Shown here one piece after another: positions 14,746 to 25,167 of a stretch of 33,228 nucleotides of DNA. The notes beneath the pieces were generated by a model. The model saw only the letters and a list, made by a program, of their open reading frames with translations. It was not told the origin of the DNA and did no database searches. The position numbers and the translations under genes are program-made. Each line of letters starts with the position of its first letter. Within the stretch, counting starts at the first letter, position 1. The stretch covers positions 1-33,228 of the forward strand of contig JBBRVU010000024.1 of the NCBI GenBank assembly GCA_038246575.1, in the 5' to 3' direction. Origin of the DNA: JACCUZ01 sp038246575 (GTDB lineage: Bacteria > Actinomycetota > Actinomycetes > JACCUZ01).

Positions 14746-15627
14746 GTGCCTCGATCCTCGCGCCCGTCCACGCTGACCTCGGTTGTCCTCGCCGCAGCCC
14801 TTGCCCTGCTCGGCTCGGTGGGCCTCGTCCCGCTGGCTGCCTCCACCTCCGGTGCCGCGACGACGGGCAGCGGCCCGGTCGTCGGGGGCGACGTGTCGTG
14901 GCCGCAGTGCCCGGTGGGCCTGGGCATCCCGTCGCGGCGCTCGCTGGGCCTGCCGATGCCCTCGGCGCGCGCCCGGTTCGTCGTGATCGGGCTCACCAAC
15001 GGGCCGGCGTTCACCCCCAACCCGTGTCTGGGGACCCAGGTCGACTGGGCCCGGGAGCGTGACCTGCCGGTCGCCGCGTACGCCGTGGCCACCTGGCCGA
15101 CCACCCGGGAGCTCGCCCGCCACGGCCAGCGCGGGCCGTACGCGGGGCGCACGCTCCGGTCGAAGCTGCGCAACGCCGGGTACCAGGAGGGCCGCTACAA
15201 CCTGCGCCGACTCGTGTCGGCCGGCCTGACCGTCCCGCACGTCTGGATCGACGTCGAGCACTACTCGATCCGCCCCTGGTCGAAGGACCGGCGGGCCAAC
15301 CGGGCGCTGGTCCGGGGCATCGTCCGGGCCTACCAGGACGCCGGTGTCTCCCCCGGCTTCTACTCCACGACGCTGCAGTGGCCCGACATCGTCGGGTCGC
15401 CGCAGTGGGGTCTGCCGGAGTGGCACACCGCCGGGCCGCGCAGCCGGGCGGTGGCGCTCTCGCGATGCACCGAGGCGTCCTTCCAGGGCGGTCCGGTCGT
15501 GCTTGCCCAGTGGTGGACCGACACTGTCGACCGCGACCTGGTCTGCCCGACCGGCCCGGCGGCCACGTCCCCGGACGCCCTCGCCGCCCCCCGCACCGGC
15601 TTCACCGCCTTCTTCGCCGCCCCCTGA
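14746..15627 (+). CDS. Secreted glycoside-hydrolase-like protein (GH25/DUF1906-type fold)
   Basis: 293 residues from the GTG at 14746. A basic start and hydrophobic segment (TSVVLAAALALLGSVGLVPLAAST) form a signal peptide with likely cleavage after ASTSGAA. The mature part resembles TIM-barrel lysozyme-like domains: GGDVSWPQCP at the start, RFVVIGLTNGPAFTPNPCL, a WIDVEHYS segment whose Asp and Glu match the usual catalytic positions, GFYSTTLQW, and a late VVLAQWW. Four or more cysteines suggest extracellular disulfides. The frame is open to 14566, but the longer form lacks a signal peptide at its start and would overlap the divergent parA gene. Substrate unknown; peptidoglycan or another wall polymer is an inference. 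Confidence 0.75.
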   Translation: MPRSSRPSTLTSVVLAAALALLGSVGLVPLAASTSGAATTGSGPVVGGDVSWPQCPVGLGIPSRRSLGLPMPSARARFVVIGLTNGPAFTPNPCLGTQVDWARERDLPVAAYAVATWPTTRELARHGQRGPYAGRTLRSKLRNAGYQEGRYNLRRLVSAGLTVPHVWIDVEHYSIRPWSKDRRANRALVRGIVRAYQDAGVSPGFYSTTLQWPDIVGSPQWGLPEWHTAGPRSRAVALSRCTEASFQGGPVVLAQWWTDTVDRDLVCPTGPAATSPDALAAPRTGFTAFFAAP

Positions 15628-15733
15628 CACGCCGTCACCCGATCCCGCCGTCACCCGCTTCCCGCCGTCGACCACGCCGGGGCAGGCGCGTACGGCCGGG
15701 CTCGCGGTACGGGCGGGGCACCCGGTTGCCGGG

Positions 15734-16660
15734 TCAGCGTGCGCGGGGGTGCGCGGTGGCATAGACCTCGCGCAGCCGCTCCACGGTGACCAGCGTGTAG
15801 ACCTGCGTCGTCGTCACCGAGGCGTGCCCGAGCAGCTCCTGCACGACCCGCACGTCGGCCCCGCCGTCGAGGAGGTGGGTGGCGAAGGAGTGGCGCAGCG
15901 TGTGCGGCGAGATCGCCTTGGTGATGCCCGCCCGCTCGGCCGCGGCGCGCAGCACCGTCCACGCACTCTGCCGCGACAGCCGCCCGCCCCGCGCGTTGAG
16001 AAAGAGCGCCGGCGACCCCTGCCCGGCCGCCGCCAGCGTGGGCCGGCCACGCACGAGGTAGGCCGACACCGCCGCCCGCGCGTACGAGCCCACCGGGACG
16101 ACCCGCTCCTTGCTGCCCTTGCCGAGCAGCCGGACCGATGCCGAGTCCACGTCCAGGTCGTCGACGTCGAGCCCCACCGCCTCCGAGATGCGCGCACCCG
16201 AGCCGTACAGCAGCTCCAGCAGCGCCCGGTCGCGGACGGCCCGCGGCGTCTCGTCGGCCCCGGCCGCGGCCAGCAGCGCCTCGACCTCCTCCACCGTGAT
16301 GGCCTTGGGCAGCCGCTTCGGTGCCGACGGCGGGCGCACCGATCGCGCCGGATCGGCGCCGGTCAGGCCCTCGCGGAGCAGGAACCGGTGCAGCCCGCGG
16401 ACCGCCACGACCGCCCGGGCCGCCGATGTCGCCGCCAGCGGCGGGTGGTCGGCGTCCCCCTCCCGCAGCACGGCCAGGAAGGCCAGCACGTCGGGCTCGG
16501 TGACCTTGTCCGGCTCGTCGACCCCGCGTCCCCTCAGGTGCCCGACGTAGCGGCGCAGGTCACGCCGGTAGGACGCGAGCGTGTTCGGGGCCAGGCCGCG
16601 CTCGACCGCGAGGTGGTCGAGATAGGTCCGCAGCCCCTCGGCCAACGGCGTGACAGTCAT
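15734..16660 (-). CDS. xerD: Site-specific tyrosine recombinase XerD
   Basis: 308 residues from the ATG at 16660 (MTVTPLAEGLRTYLDHL); an upstream in-frame extension into ald is rejected. XerD with XerC resolves chromosome dimers at dif. The N-terminal SAM-like core-binding domain covers about 5-100. The catalytic residues are visible: Arg in YGSGARISE, Lys in LGKGSKER, His and Arg in HTLRHSFATHLLDGG, His in LLGHASVTTTQVY and the Tyr nucleophile in that last segment. It follows ald by 13 nt on the same strand and may share its transcript. Position near pyrG and NUDIX is typical for actinobacterial xerD. No dif-like site was recognised in the window. Confidence 0.94.
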   Translation of the reverse strand: MTVTPLAEGLRTYLDHLAVERGLAPNTLASYRRDLRRYVGHLRGRGVDEPDKVTEPDVLAFLAVLREGDADHPPLAATSAARAVVAVRGLHRFLLREGLTGADPARSVRPPSAPKRLPKAITVEEVEALLAAAGADETPRAVRDRALLELLYGSGARISEAVGLDVDDLDVDSASVRLLGKGSKERVVPVGSYARAAVSAYLVRGRPTLAAAGQGSPALFLNARGGRLSRQSAWTVLRAAAERAGITKAISPHTLRHSFATHLLDGGADVRVVQELLGHASVTTTQVYTLVTVERLREVYATAHPRAR

Positions 16661-16673
16661 GGTCGCAGTCGAG

Positions 16674-17789
16674 TCAGGCCAGGACTTCCTCGAGCGGGAG
16701 CACCTCGGCACCGTGCGCCTCGGCCACCGGGCCGTAGGTGATGCGCCCGTCGTGGGTGTTCAGGCCCGGTGCCAGTGCCGCGTCGGCGCGCAGCGCGTCC
16801 CGCCAGCCCTTGTCGGCCAGCTCCAGGACGTAGGGCAGCGTGACGTTGGTCAGTGCGTAGGTGGAGGTGTGCGGGACGGCCCCGGGCATGTTCGCCACGC
16901 AGTAGAAGACCGAGTCGTGGACCTCGTACGTCGGGTCGTCGTGCGTGGTCGGCCGGGAGTCCTCGAAGCAGCCACCCTGGTCGATCGAGATGTCGACCAG
17001 CACCGAGCCCTTGCGCATCCGCGACACCAGCTCGTTGGTGACCAGGGTCGGGGCCTTCGCTCCGGGCACGAGGACCGCACCGATGACCAGGTCGGCGTCC
17101 AGGCAGGCCCGCTCGATCTCGTACATGTTCGACGCGACGGTCTGCAGGTGCCCCTGGTAGATGCGGTCGGCCTGCCGCAGCCGTTCGACGTTCTTGTCCA
17201 GCAGCAGCACCTCGGCCTGCATGCCGAGCGCGATCGCCGCGGCGTTCATGCCGGACACGCCGGCGCCGATGACGACGACCTTGGCGGCGTAGACGCCCGA
17301 CACCCCGCCCATCAGCACGCCGCGGCCACCCTCGGCGCGCATCAGCGTGGCCGCGCCGACCTGCGGCGCCAGCCGGCCGGCCACCTCGGACATCGGGGCC
17401 AGCAGCGGCAGGGAGCGGTCGGGCAGCTCGACGGTCTCGTAGGCGATCGCAGTCACCTTGCGGTCCAGCAGGGCGTCCGTGCACGGCTTGGACGCGGCCA
17501 GGTGCAGGTAGGTGAACAGTGTCTGGCCCGGCCGCATCCGGTCGTACTCCTGCTCGACCGGCTCCTTCACCTTGAGCAACAGCTCGCCGGTGCCCCACAC
17601 GTCCTCAGGTGTCGCCAGGATGCGCGCCCCGGCGGCCTCGAAGTCGGCGTCGGTGATGGACGAGCCGGCGCCGGCGTCCTTCTCGACGTAGACCTCGTGC
17701 CCGTGCCGGGTGAGCTCGTTGACACCGGAGGGCGTGATCGCCACCCGGTACTCGTGATTCTTGACCTCGCGGGGGATGCCGACCTTCAC
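16674..17789 (-). CDS. ald: Alanine dehydrogenase
   Basis: 371 residues from the GTG at 17789, the same length as the Mycobacterium enzyme and with the canonical start KVGIPREVKNHEYRVAITP. A TTG three codons upstream lies 2 nt from AAGGA, too close to serve. NAD-dependent oxidative deamination of L-alanine to pyruvate, or the reverse. Active-site segments: LLLKVKEP (Lys), FTYLHLAAS (His), the dinucleotide fold VVVIGAGVSGMNAA, and ISIDQGG (Asp). It probably has its own promoter (TAGACT at 17862-17867) and leader. A near-palindrome in that leader could bind a regulator of the Lrp/AldR type; no such regulator gene is in the window. Confidence 0.96.
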   Translation of the reverse strand: MKVGIPREVKNHEYRVAITPSGVNELTRHGHEVYVEKDAGAGSSITDADFEAAGARILATPEDVWGTGELLLKVKEPVEQEYDRMRPGQTLFTYLHLAASKPCTDALLDRKVTAIAYETVELPDRSLPLLAPMSEVAGRLAPQVGAATLMRAEGGRGVLMGGVSGVYAAKVVVIGAGVSGMNAAAIALGMQAEVLLLDKNVERLRQADRIYQGHLQTVASNMYEIERACLDADLVIGAVLVPGAKAPTLVTNELVSRMRKGSVLVDISIDQGGCFEDSRPTTHDDPTYEVHDSVFYCVANMPGAVPHTSTYALTNVTLPYVLELADKGWRDALRADAALAPGLNTHDGRITYGPVAEAHGAEVLPLEEVLA

Positions 17790-17835
17790 GGCTATCAACG
17801 TCCTTGCTCGCTAGCCATCGTCCGCCGATGGGGGG

Positions 17836-17867
17836 CCGACGACGTTGTCGGCGCGCCCGGGAGTCTA
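17836..17867 (-). promoter_or_regulatory. Candidate ald promoter and leader palindrome
   Basis: TAGACT on the minus strand at 17862-17867 fits the -10 pattern, giving a leader of roughly 65 nt. Just downstream, CCGACGACGTTGTCGG (17836-17851, plus strand) is symmetric at 14 of 16 positions. Position between start point and coding region suits an operator. Inferred from sequence only. Confidence 0.3.
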
Positions 17868-17896
17868 GCCACGACCCTGCAGGGAAGGTGTAGGAG

Positions 17897-18526
17897 ATGA
17901 AGCTCTACGCCGACCGCCCCCTCCGGCTCGCCAACCAGGTCCTCGGCGACCTCCTCGTGCTGGTCGTGGTCTGGTTCGCCGTGCGCCTGGGACGCGGCAC
18001 GTACGGGCGGGTGGCCGAGCTCGCCGGGCCGGGGCGCCAGGCCGAGGACTCGGCGCGCACGATCGGCGGGAAGCTGCGCGGCGCGGCCGCATCCGTGGCG
18101 GACACGCCGCTGGTCGGCGGGACGCTGGCGCAGCCGTTCCGCGACCTGGCAGCCACCAGCCGGAGCCTGGCCGACACGGCCCAGAGCTACCAGGACACGG
18201 TCGAGCGGGTGGCGACGCTGGCAGGCGTGCTGGTTGCGGCGGTGCCGATCCTGCTGATCCTGATCATCTGGCTGCCGCGCCGGGTCGCCTGGGTGGTGGA
18301 GGCGTCCGCAGCGTCCCGGCTGATGTCCAGCCACGCCTCCGCGGACCTGCTGGCCGTGCGTGCCCTGGCCCGGCAGCCGTTGCGGCGCCTGTCCCAGCTC
18401 GGCCCGGACGTCGTCGCCGGGTGGAAGGCGGGCGACCCGGCCGCCACCGAGGAGCTGGCCCGCCTCGAGCTCGACGAGCTCGGTCTGCGATCGCGGACGT
18501 ACGAGGTGGGCTCAACGGCCGGGTGA
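17897..18526 (+). CDS. Hypothetical two-helix membrane protein
   Basis: 209 residues. AAGGTG lies about 8 nt upstream of the ATG at 17897. One membrane helix near the N-terminus (VLGDLLVLVVVWFAVRL, about 15-32) and a second at about 112-130 (GVLVAAVPILLILIIWL) flank a helical region (about 50-105) with coiled-coil character that would face one side of the membrane. The C-terminal 75 residues are soluble. I recognise no family beyond an actinobacterial conserved membrane protein. It is divergent from ald and converges with the NUDIX gene, overlapping its 3' end by 15 nt. The overlap puts the two stop codons inside each other's coding sequence. Confidence 0.8.
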   Translation: MKLYADRPLRLANQVLGDLLVLVVVWFAVRLGRGTYGRVAELAGPGRQAEDSARTIGGKLRGAAASVADTPLVGGTLAQPFRDLAATSRSLADTAQSYQDTVERVATLAGVLVAAVPILLILIIWLPRRVAWVVEASAASRLMSSHASADLLAVRALARQPLRRLSQLGPDVVAGWKAGDPAATEELARLELDELGLRSRTYEVGSTAG

Positions 18527-19146
18527 GCGCTCCGGCCAGGGCGAGTCGGCCGGGCGCAGGGTCGACCAGCCGGCGGCCCGGGCGGCACTGGCCGCGAGGA
18601 TGCCGGCCACTGCCGTGGGGTTGTGCAGCCTCCCGGCCAGCACGAGGTCGCGGGCCTCGTCCAGCGGGACCCACGCCGGGCGCATGGCCCGCTCCTCGCC
18701 GTCCCGCTCGTGCCGCTCGCCCTCGGGGACCTCGTGCAGGTCCTGGGCGAGGTAGCACCGGAACGCCTCGGTCGACCCGCCGGGCGAGTTGTAGAAGTCG
18801 ACGAGCACGTGCCAGGTGTCCGCGCGCAGGTCGGCCTCCTCGGCCAGCTCGCGTCGGGCGCTGACCAGTGGGTCCTCCCCCGCCACGTCGAGCAGCCCGG
18901 CCGGTGGCTCCCAGAGGTAGGACCGCACCGGGTGCCGGTACTGGCGCACCAGCAGCACCCGCTCCTGCTCGTCGAGCGCCACGATGCCGACCGCACCGGT
19001 GTGCACCAGCACCTCGCGGGTCACGGTCTGGCCGTCGCCGAGCTCGACGGTGTCCCGCCGGACGTCCCAGACCAGGCCGTCGTGGACCCGCTCGGAGGAG
19101 GTGACGGTCAGCTCGCCCGGCTCGTCGACGACGGGGCCCGAACCGC

Positions 19147-19150
<4 letters not shown>
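18512..19150 (-). CDS. NUDIX hydrolase, ADP-ribose pyrophosphatase type
   Basis: 212 residues from the GTG at 19150, overlapping the pyrG stop (GTGA). The upstream segment VLLVRQYRHPVRSYLWEPPAGLLD and the NUDIX box region ending ARRELAEEADL identify an ADP-ribose pyrophosphatase-like enzyme that hydrolyses ADP-ribose or related nucleoside diphosphate derivatives. Compared with the textbook box there is one extra residue between the first Gly and the Glu, and the late Gly is an Asp, both seen in actinobacterial relatives of this neighbourhood. A later segment, FYNSPGGSTEAFRCYLA, is also typical. Same order as in mycobacteria (pyrG, NUDIX, xerD), though ald, a membrane gene and others are inserted here. 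Confidence 0.9.
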
Positions 19151-20862
<1,712 letters not shown>

Positions 20863-20870
20863 TGGGGGCT

Positions 20871-20924
20871 CCCGTGGTCATCGTGCGGCGGAAAGGCTCC
20901 ACCGGTCCACGGGCTTTGAGGCTA
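20871..20924 (-). promoter_or_regulatory. pyrG leader: candidate -10 and hairpin over the ribosome-binding site
   Basis: Minus-strand TAGCCT (20919-20924) fits a -10. Downstream, CCCGTGG (20907-20913) can pair with CCACGGG (20871-20877) around a 29-nt loop. The second arm includes part of the GGGAG that precedes the TTG start, so the pairing would hide the ribosome-binding site. Inferred. Confidence 0.3.
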
Positions 20925-21875
20925 TCAGCCGGTAGGCGCCGCTTCGGGCACCGGGATCACCGCGTCGGCGCGTCGTCCGGTGCCGTAGGCGCCACTTGCG
21001 CCGTCGACCTGCTCGGCCAATGCGAGCACGAGAGCCAGCCGCCCGGCCGTGGACGAGACGCCGTCCACCGTCGAGATCTCCGAGAGGCCGCGGCCACGGC
21101 CGTCCCGGACCCAGCGCAACGGGCCCTTCGTGGCGTCCCCGGGGCCGACCACGACGGTGCCGCGACTGCCGGCCCGCAACGCGACCGCCAACCCCGTCAG
21201 GGCTTCGGGCGCGTCCTTGTCCTCCTTGTCCTCCGTGCCCGACACCATCACGGCCAGCTCGGCACGCTCGCCGGGGTCACCAGCGAGGCGCAGGGCGCCC
21301 AGCTCGTCCAGGCCGGCGATGGCTTCTGCGGCCTTGCGGTCCAGCTTGCTCTCGGGCGGCTGGCCGTCGTCCGGACGTTGCACGATCGAGCGCGCGAGCA
21401 CCGTCCCGACCCGCTCGATCGGGCGGGCCCCGACGGGGAAGGTCACGTCAGGTGGCACCAGCTTCAGCGCGAGGTCCTCGAGTGGGGACTGCGCGTTGGC
21501 CGGATCGACGTACGCCGGTCGCAGCGTCAGCGTCCCTGTGACAGTGGCGCCCGCGTCGGTGAGCGTGGAGCCGATCCGCTTGACCGCGGCCTTGTCCGCG
21601 CCGGGCGTGGCCACGAGGACGACCGTCCGGCCGCTGAGCCGGTCGCCGACGAGAGGGGCTGCCAGCGCGGTCACGACGTCGGAGTCGGTGGCCGCCTGGG
21701 CGTCGAGGGCGGTGACCTTCGCCTCGAGCCGGTCGACCTTGGTCTGCAGACGGGCCCGGTCGGTTGCCGACTGGGTCGTCGAGCGGTCCGACACCGGTCC
21801 GGCGCCCAGGCCCAGACCGAGGGCCAGCGCGAGCGCGCTGACCAGGAGGGAGAGCGCGTGGTGCCGACCGGTCAC
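20925..21875 (-). CDS. MctB/SteB-like membrane-anchored coiled-coil protein
   Basis: 316 residues from the GTG at 21875, overlapping the SteA stop (GTGA). A signal-anchor helix (HALSLLVSALALALGLGLGAG) is followed by a coiled coil (ATDRARLQTKVDRLEAKVTALDAQ, about 36-60) and an extracytoplasmic alpha/beta domain. This is the family annotated as copper transporter MctB after the mycobacterial protein, in the same steA-mctB-pyrG order. In Corynebacterium the corresponding partner of SteA is the cell-separation protein SteB, with a membrane helix and coiled coil. No metal-binding Cys or His cluster is evident here, so I favour the SteB-type role over copper export, without proof. Confidence 0.82.
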   Translation of the reverse strand: MTGRHHALSLLVSALALALGLGLGAGPVSDRSTTQSATDRARLQTKVDRLEAKVTALDAQAATDSDVVTALAAPLVGDRLSGRTVVLVATPGADKAAVKRIGSTLTDAGATVTGTLTLRPAYVDPANAQSPLEDLALKLVPPDVTFPVGARPIERVGTVLARSIVQRPDDGQPPESKLDRKAAEAIAGLDELGALRLAGDPGERAELAVMVSGTEDKEDKDAPEALTGLAVALRAGSRGTVVVGPGDATKGPLRWVRDGRGRGLSEISTVDGVSSTAGRLALVLALAEQVDGASGAYGTGRRADAVIPVPEAAPTG

Positions 21876-23065
21876 GTGGTGGCGCCGTTGACGATGGTGC
21901 GTACCCACTCGATGAGGTCGTCGCGCCACTGACCGACCGGCGTGGCGTCACCGGCGAGCACGGCCGTCGCCGCGACGCCGGCGACCAGCAGCACCACCAG
22001 CAGCCAGAGCGGCCAGGTCGGGGCCGGCTTGCGGTAGACGTGGGCCACGCTGGCGGCGTCCATCAGCCGGGTGCCCACCTTCAGCCGGGCGAGGAACGTG
22101 CCGGCCAGGTCGGGGCGGGCCCGGTCGACGAAGTCGGTGACCGAGGCGCGCGAGCCGACGGCGACGATCAGGGCGGCGTCGTGGGCGTCGGCGAGAAGCA
22201 GGGCGGCGTCCTCCCCGGTGCCGGTCACCGGGAAGACGACGGTGCGCGAGCCGAGCGCCGAGGCGCGGGCCACGCCGCCGGCCCGCCCGTCCCGGTCGGC
22301 GCGCACGACGATCTCGGCGCCGCAGAGCAGCGCCTCCTCGGAGACGAGATCGGGGTTGCCCACGATGAGGTCCGGCGCCCAGCCCAGCCCGCGCAAGGCA
22401 TCAGCAGCCTCCTCGACCGCCACGAGCACCGGGTCGGACGTCTTCATCCACGGCTTCAGCCCGGCCAGGTCGTCCTCCCAGCTGGGACCGCAGGACACGA
22501 CGACCACGTTCCGCCCGGCCAGCCGGGTGGAGAGCTCGGGGATGCCGTCCCCGTCGAGGAGCAGCGCGTGGTCGTGGCGCAGGGCTTCGGCGGTGTTCGC
22601 GGCGAAGGCCTCCAGCTGGACGGCGAGCCCGGAGCGCGCCCGCTCGGTCAGCCGGGTGACGTCGTCGCCCGACAGGGGTTCACCGCGGGCCAGGACGTCA
22701 TCCCCGTTGTGCAGCAGCGAGCCGTCCAGGCGCACCTTGTCGCCGTCCCGCAGCAGCCGGAGCACCTCAGGCCCAGCCCGGTCCAGCACCGCGATGCCGG
22801 CGTCGACCAGCGTCTGGGCGCCGCGGGCGGGGTACCGGCCACTGATGCTGGGCGCGGCGTTGACCACGGCCGAGACACCTGCGGAAACCAGCAGCCGGGC
22901 GCTGGCAGCGTCGAGGTCGAGCTGGTCGATCACGGCGATGTCTCCGCGCTTCGCGCGCCGGGCCAGGTCAGCGACGTCGGCGCCGACCGGTTGGACTCGG
23001 GCGACCCCGTGGATTCCGGGCAATTGGGCGTCGGGACGGGACCGCCGGAGCGTGGCAAGGCGCAT
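21872..23065 (-). CDS. steA: Cytokinetic ring protein SteA homologue
   Basis: 397 residues from the ATG at 23065 (MRLATLRRSRP). The N-terminal region (GDIAVIDQLDLDAASARLLV, AVVNAAPSISGRYPARGAQTLVDAG) and the central thiamine-pyrophosphokinase-like fold (DLIVGNPDLVSEEALL, ADAHDAALIVAVGSRASVTDFVDR) match the family annotated SteA. One C-terminal membrane helix (WPLWLLVVLLVAGVAATAVLA) anchors it, with about 30 residues outside. SteA acts with SteB at the septum of Corynebacteriales in daughter-cell separation; the function is inferred for this organism. The next gene overlaps it by 4 nt. The upstream in-frame Ser/His-rich extension to 23161 is not credible. Confidence 0.88.
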   Translation of the reverse strand: MRLATLRRSRPDAQLPGIHGVARVQPVGADVADLARRAKRGDIAVIDQLDLDAASARLLVSAGVSAVVNAAPSISGRYPARGAQTLVDAGIAVLDRAGPEVLRLLRDGDKVRLDGSLLHNGDDVLARGEPLSGDDVTRLTERARSGLAVQLEAFAANTAEALRHDHALLLDGDGIPELSTRLAGRNVVVVSCGPSWEDDLAGLKPWMKTSDPVLVAVEEAADALRGLGWAPDLIVGNPDLVSEEALLCGAEIVVRADRDGRAGGVARASALGSRTVVFPVTGTGEDAALLLADAHDAALIVAVGSRASVTDFVDRARPDLAGTFLARLKVGTRLMDAASVAHVYRKPAPTWPLWLLVVLLVAGVAATAVLAGDATPVGQWRDDLIEWVRTIVNGATT

Positions 23066-23167
23066 GACGCCGATGCTGTCATGTGACTGGTGGGACTGGT
23101 GGGACGACGCACCGATGGGTACGGACGTGTTGGGACGAATCTCCCCGCGCCGCCAGCGCACCGATCT

Positions 23168-23223
23168 TCCATGATCGGAGATCGATCGCGGCTTCTATGC
23201 CTCGCTCGGTCTCCGATCATGGA
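23168..23223. repeat. Perfect 14-bp inverted repeat between recN and steA
   Basis: TCCATGATCGGAGA (23168-23181) and TCTCCGATCATGGA (23210-23223) are exact reverse complements separated by 28 nt. The site is in the 208-bp gap after recN and before steA, both on the minus strand. It is AT-richer than the surroundings and has no T tract, so it is a poor intrinsic terminator; a protein-binding site is possible. Confidence 0.85.
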
Positions 23224-23273
23224 GACCGCGGGCGGTGGGCGAGGGGATCAACGGGCAGCGCGGCGGAACGGAG

Positions 23274-25142
23274 TCAGCGGGCCGCGGACGCCTTGGCGAG
23301 CGCGGCCTTGTCCGTCGCCGCGGCGCTCAGCAGCTCGCGGGCGTGCTCCTGGGCGGCCCGGGACTCCTCCTGGCCGGCGAGCATCCGGGACAGCTCGGTC
23401 AGCCGTCCCTCGTCGTCGAGGGTCACCACGCCGCTGCTGGTGACCGCGCCGTCGTCGGCCTTGCGCACGACCAGGTGCTGGTCGGCGAACGAGGCCACCT
23501 GCGGCAGGTGGGTGACCACCAGGACCTGGGCGGTCCGCGCCAGCGCCGCCAGCCGTCGACCCACCTCGATCGCGGCCCGCCCCCCGACGCCGGCGTCCAC
23601 CTCGTCGAAGACCATCGTCGGCACCGGGTCGGCGCCTGCGAAGACGACTTCGACCGCCAGCATCACCCGGGAGAGCTCTCCCCCGGACGCACCCTTCTGC
23701 AACGGCCGGCTGGGTGCCCCGGCATGAGGGCGCAGCAGCAGCTCGACGTCGTCGACCCCGTGCCGCCCGTGGGCCAGCAGCCGACCACCGACCTCGAGCC
23801 CGTCGGCGCCCGGGCCGGCCCCGTCCCCGGCGCCCGTGCCTGCCACGGCCCCACGGTCGAGCTCGCTCTGGCTGACCGCCACCTCGATCTCGGCGTTGGG
23901 CATCGCCAGCGCCACCAGCTCTCCGGTCACCCCGGCGGCGAACCGGCGGGCGGCCGTGGTCCGCGCCTTCGAGATCTTCGCGGCCAGGTCGGCAAGGGTG
24001 CCCATCAACACCCCGCGACGCTCCCGCAGGACGGCGATCCGGTCGTCGTCGCCCTCGAGGGAGTCGAGCCGAGCCGCCGCGCGCCGACCCCAGGCCAGCA
24101 CGGAGGCGACCGTGTCCCGCGGCGGCCCGTCGTCAGCACCGCTGTCGCCCTCCGCCTCGCCCGCGTCGCCGGGGTCGGCGTACTTGCGCACCAGCCGGGT
24201 CACCACCGCCCGCCGCTCCTGCACGATCGCCAGCCGGGCCGGGTCGGTCTCGATGCCGGCGGCGTAGGACGACACGTCCGCCCCGACGTCGGCGAGCAGG
24301 TAGGCGACCTCCTGCAGCCGTGCGACGAGCCCGTCCAGCTCGGGGTCGGCGACCCCGGCCTGCTCCAGCGCACCGCGGGCCGCGGCGACCAGCCCGGTGG
24401 CGTCGGTCGCGTCCCCCGAGTCGTCGCCGACCAGCGACGTGTGCGCCGTGTCGGTGGCAGCCCGCAGCCCGTCCGCGTGCCCGAGCCGGGCCTCCTCGAC
24501 GGCGAGCGCAGCCGCCTCGCCCGGCTGGGGGTCGACGGCCTCGATCTCCTCGAGGCCGAAACGCAGCAGGTCGGCCTCCTGCACACGCTCGCGGGCCTGG
24601 GTCACCAGCTCGGCGAGCTCGGCCTCGATCGCACGTACCTCGTCGAAGGCCGCGCGGTAGGCGTCCAGCGGGCGTCCCACGGCGGCACCGGCATAGCGGT
24701 CCAGGGCCTCCCGCTGCCGGGTGGGCTGCAGCAGCCGGGACTGGTCGGACTGGCCGTGCACCGCCACACACGAGTCGGCAAGCTCGGCGAGCACACCCAC
24801 CGGCACGCCGCGCCCGCCCAGGAAGGCCCGTGAGCGCGCCTCGGCCGACACCGTTCGGGCCAGCACGAGCACGTCGTCGTCGAGCTCGGCACCCGCCTCC
24901 TCGGCGCGCCGCGCCACCGGTCCGTCCGGGTCCACCCGCAGCCGGCCGTCCACCGATGCCCGGGCGGAGCCGGGACGGACGGCACCCGCGTCGGCCCGTC
25001 CGCCGAAGAGCAGCCCGAGCCCGGTGACCACCATCGTCTTGCCGGCACCGGTCTCGCCGGTCACGACCGTCAGGCCAGGGGCCAGCTCGAGAACGGCGTC
25101 CTCGATGACGCCCAGGCCGCGGATGCGGATCTCCTCGAGCAT
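23274..25142 (-). CDS. recN: DNA repair protein RecN
   Basis: 622 residues, somewhat longer than the usual 550-600. RecN is an SMC-like ATPase for double-strand-break repair. Walker A TGETGAGKTM is near residues 28-37, the long middle forms the coiled-coil region, and the C-terminal ATPase half shows the ABC signature GASGGELSRVMLAVE, Walker B TMVFDEVDAGVGG and the late VTHLPQVASFADQH. Two low-complexity insertions (EAEGDSGADDGPP near 320 and a Gly/Ala run near 435) account for the extra length. The ATG at 25142 lies 25 nt after the nadK stop. The lysine-tail protein, small protein, tlyA, nadK and recN form one apparent operon. Confidence 0.96.
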   Translation of the reverse strand: MLEEIRIRGLGVIEDAVLELAPGLTVVTGETGAGKTMVVTGLGLLFGGRADAGAVRPGSARASVDGRLRVDPDGPVARRAEEAGAELDDDVLVLARTVSAEARSRAFLGGRGVPVGVLAELADSCVAVHGQSDQSRLLQPTRQREALDRYAGAAVGRPLDAYRAAFDEVRAIEAELAELVTQARERVQEADLLRFGLEEIEAVDPQPGEAAALAVEEARLGHADGLRAATDTAHTSLVGDDSGDATDATGLVAAARGALEQAGVADPELDGLVARLQEVAYLLADVGADVSSYAAGIETDPARLAIVQERRAVVTRLVRKYADPGDAGEAEGDSGADDGPPRDTVASVLAWGRRAAARLDSLEGDDDRIAVLRERRGVLMGTLADLAAKISKARTTAARRFAAGVTGELVALAMPNAEIEVAVSQSELDRGAVAGTGAGDGAGPGADGLEVGGRLLAHGRHGVDDVELLLRPHAGAPSRPLQKGASGGELSRVMLAVEVVFAGADPVPTMVFDEVDAGVGGRAAIEVGRRLAALARTAQVLVVTHLPQVASFADQHLVVRKADDGAVTSSGVVTLDDEGRLTELSRMLAGQEESRAAQEHARELLSAAATDKAALAKASAAR

Positions 25143-25167
25143 GCCGCGAGCCTACGCGCGAGCCCCG

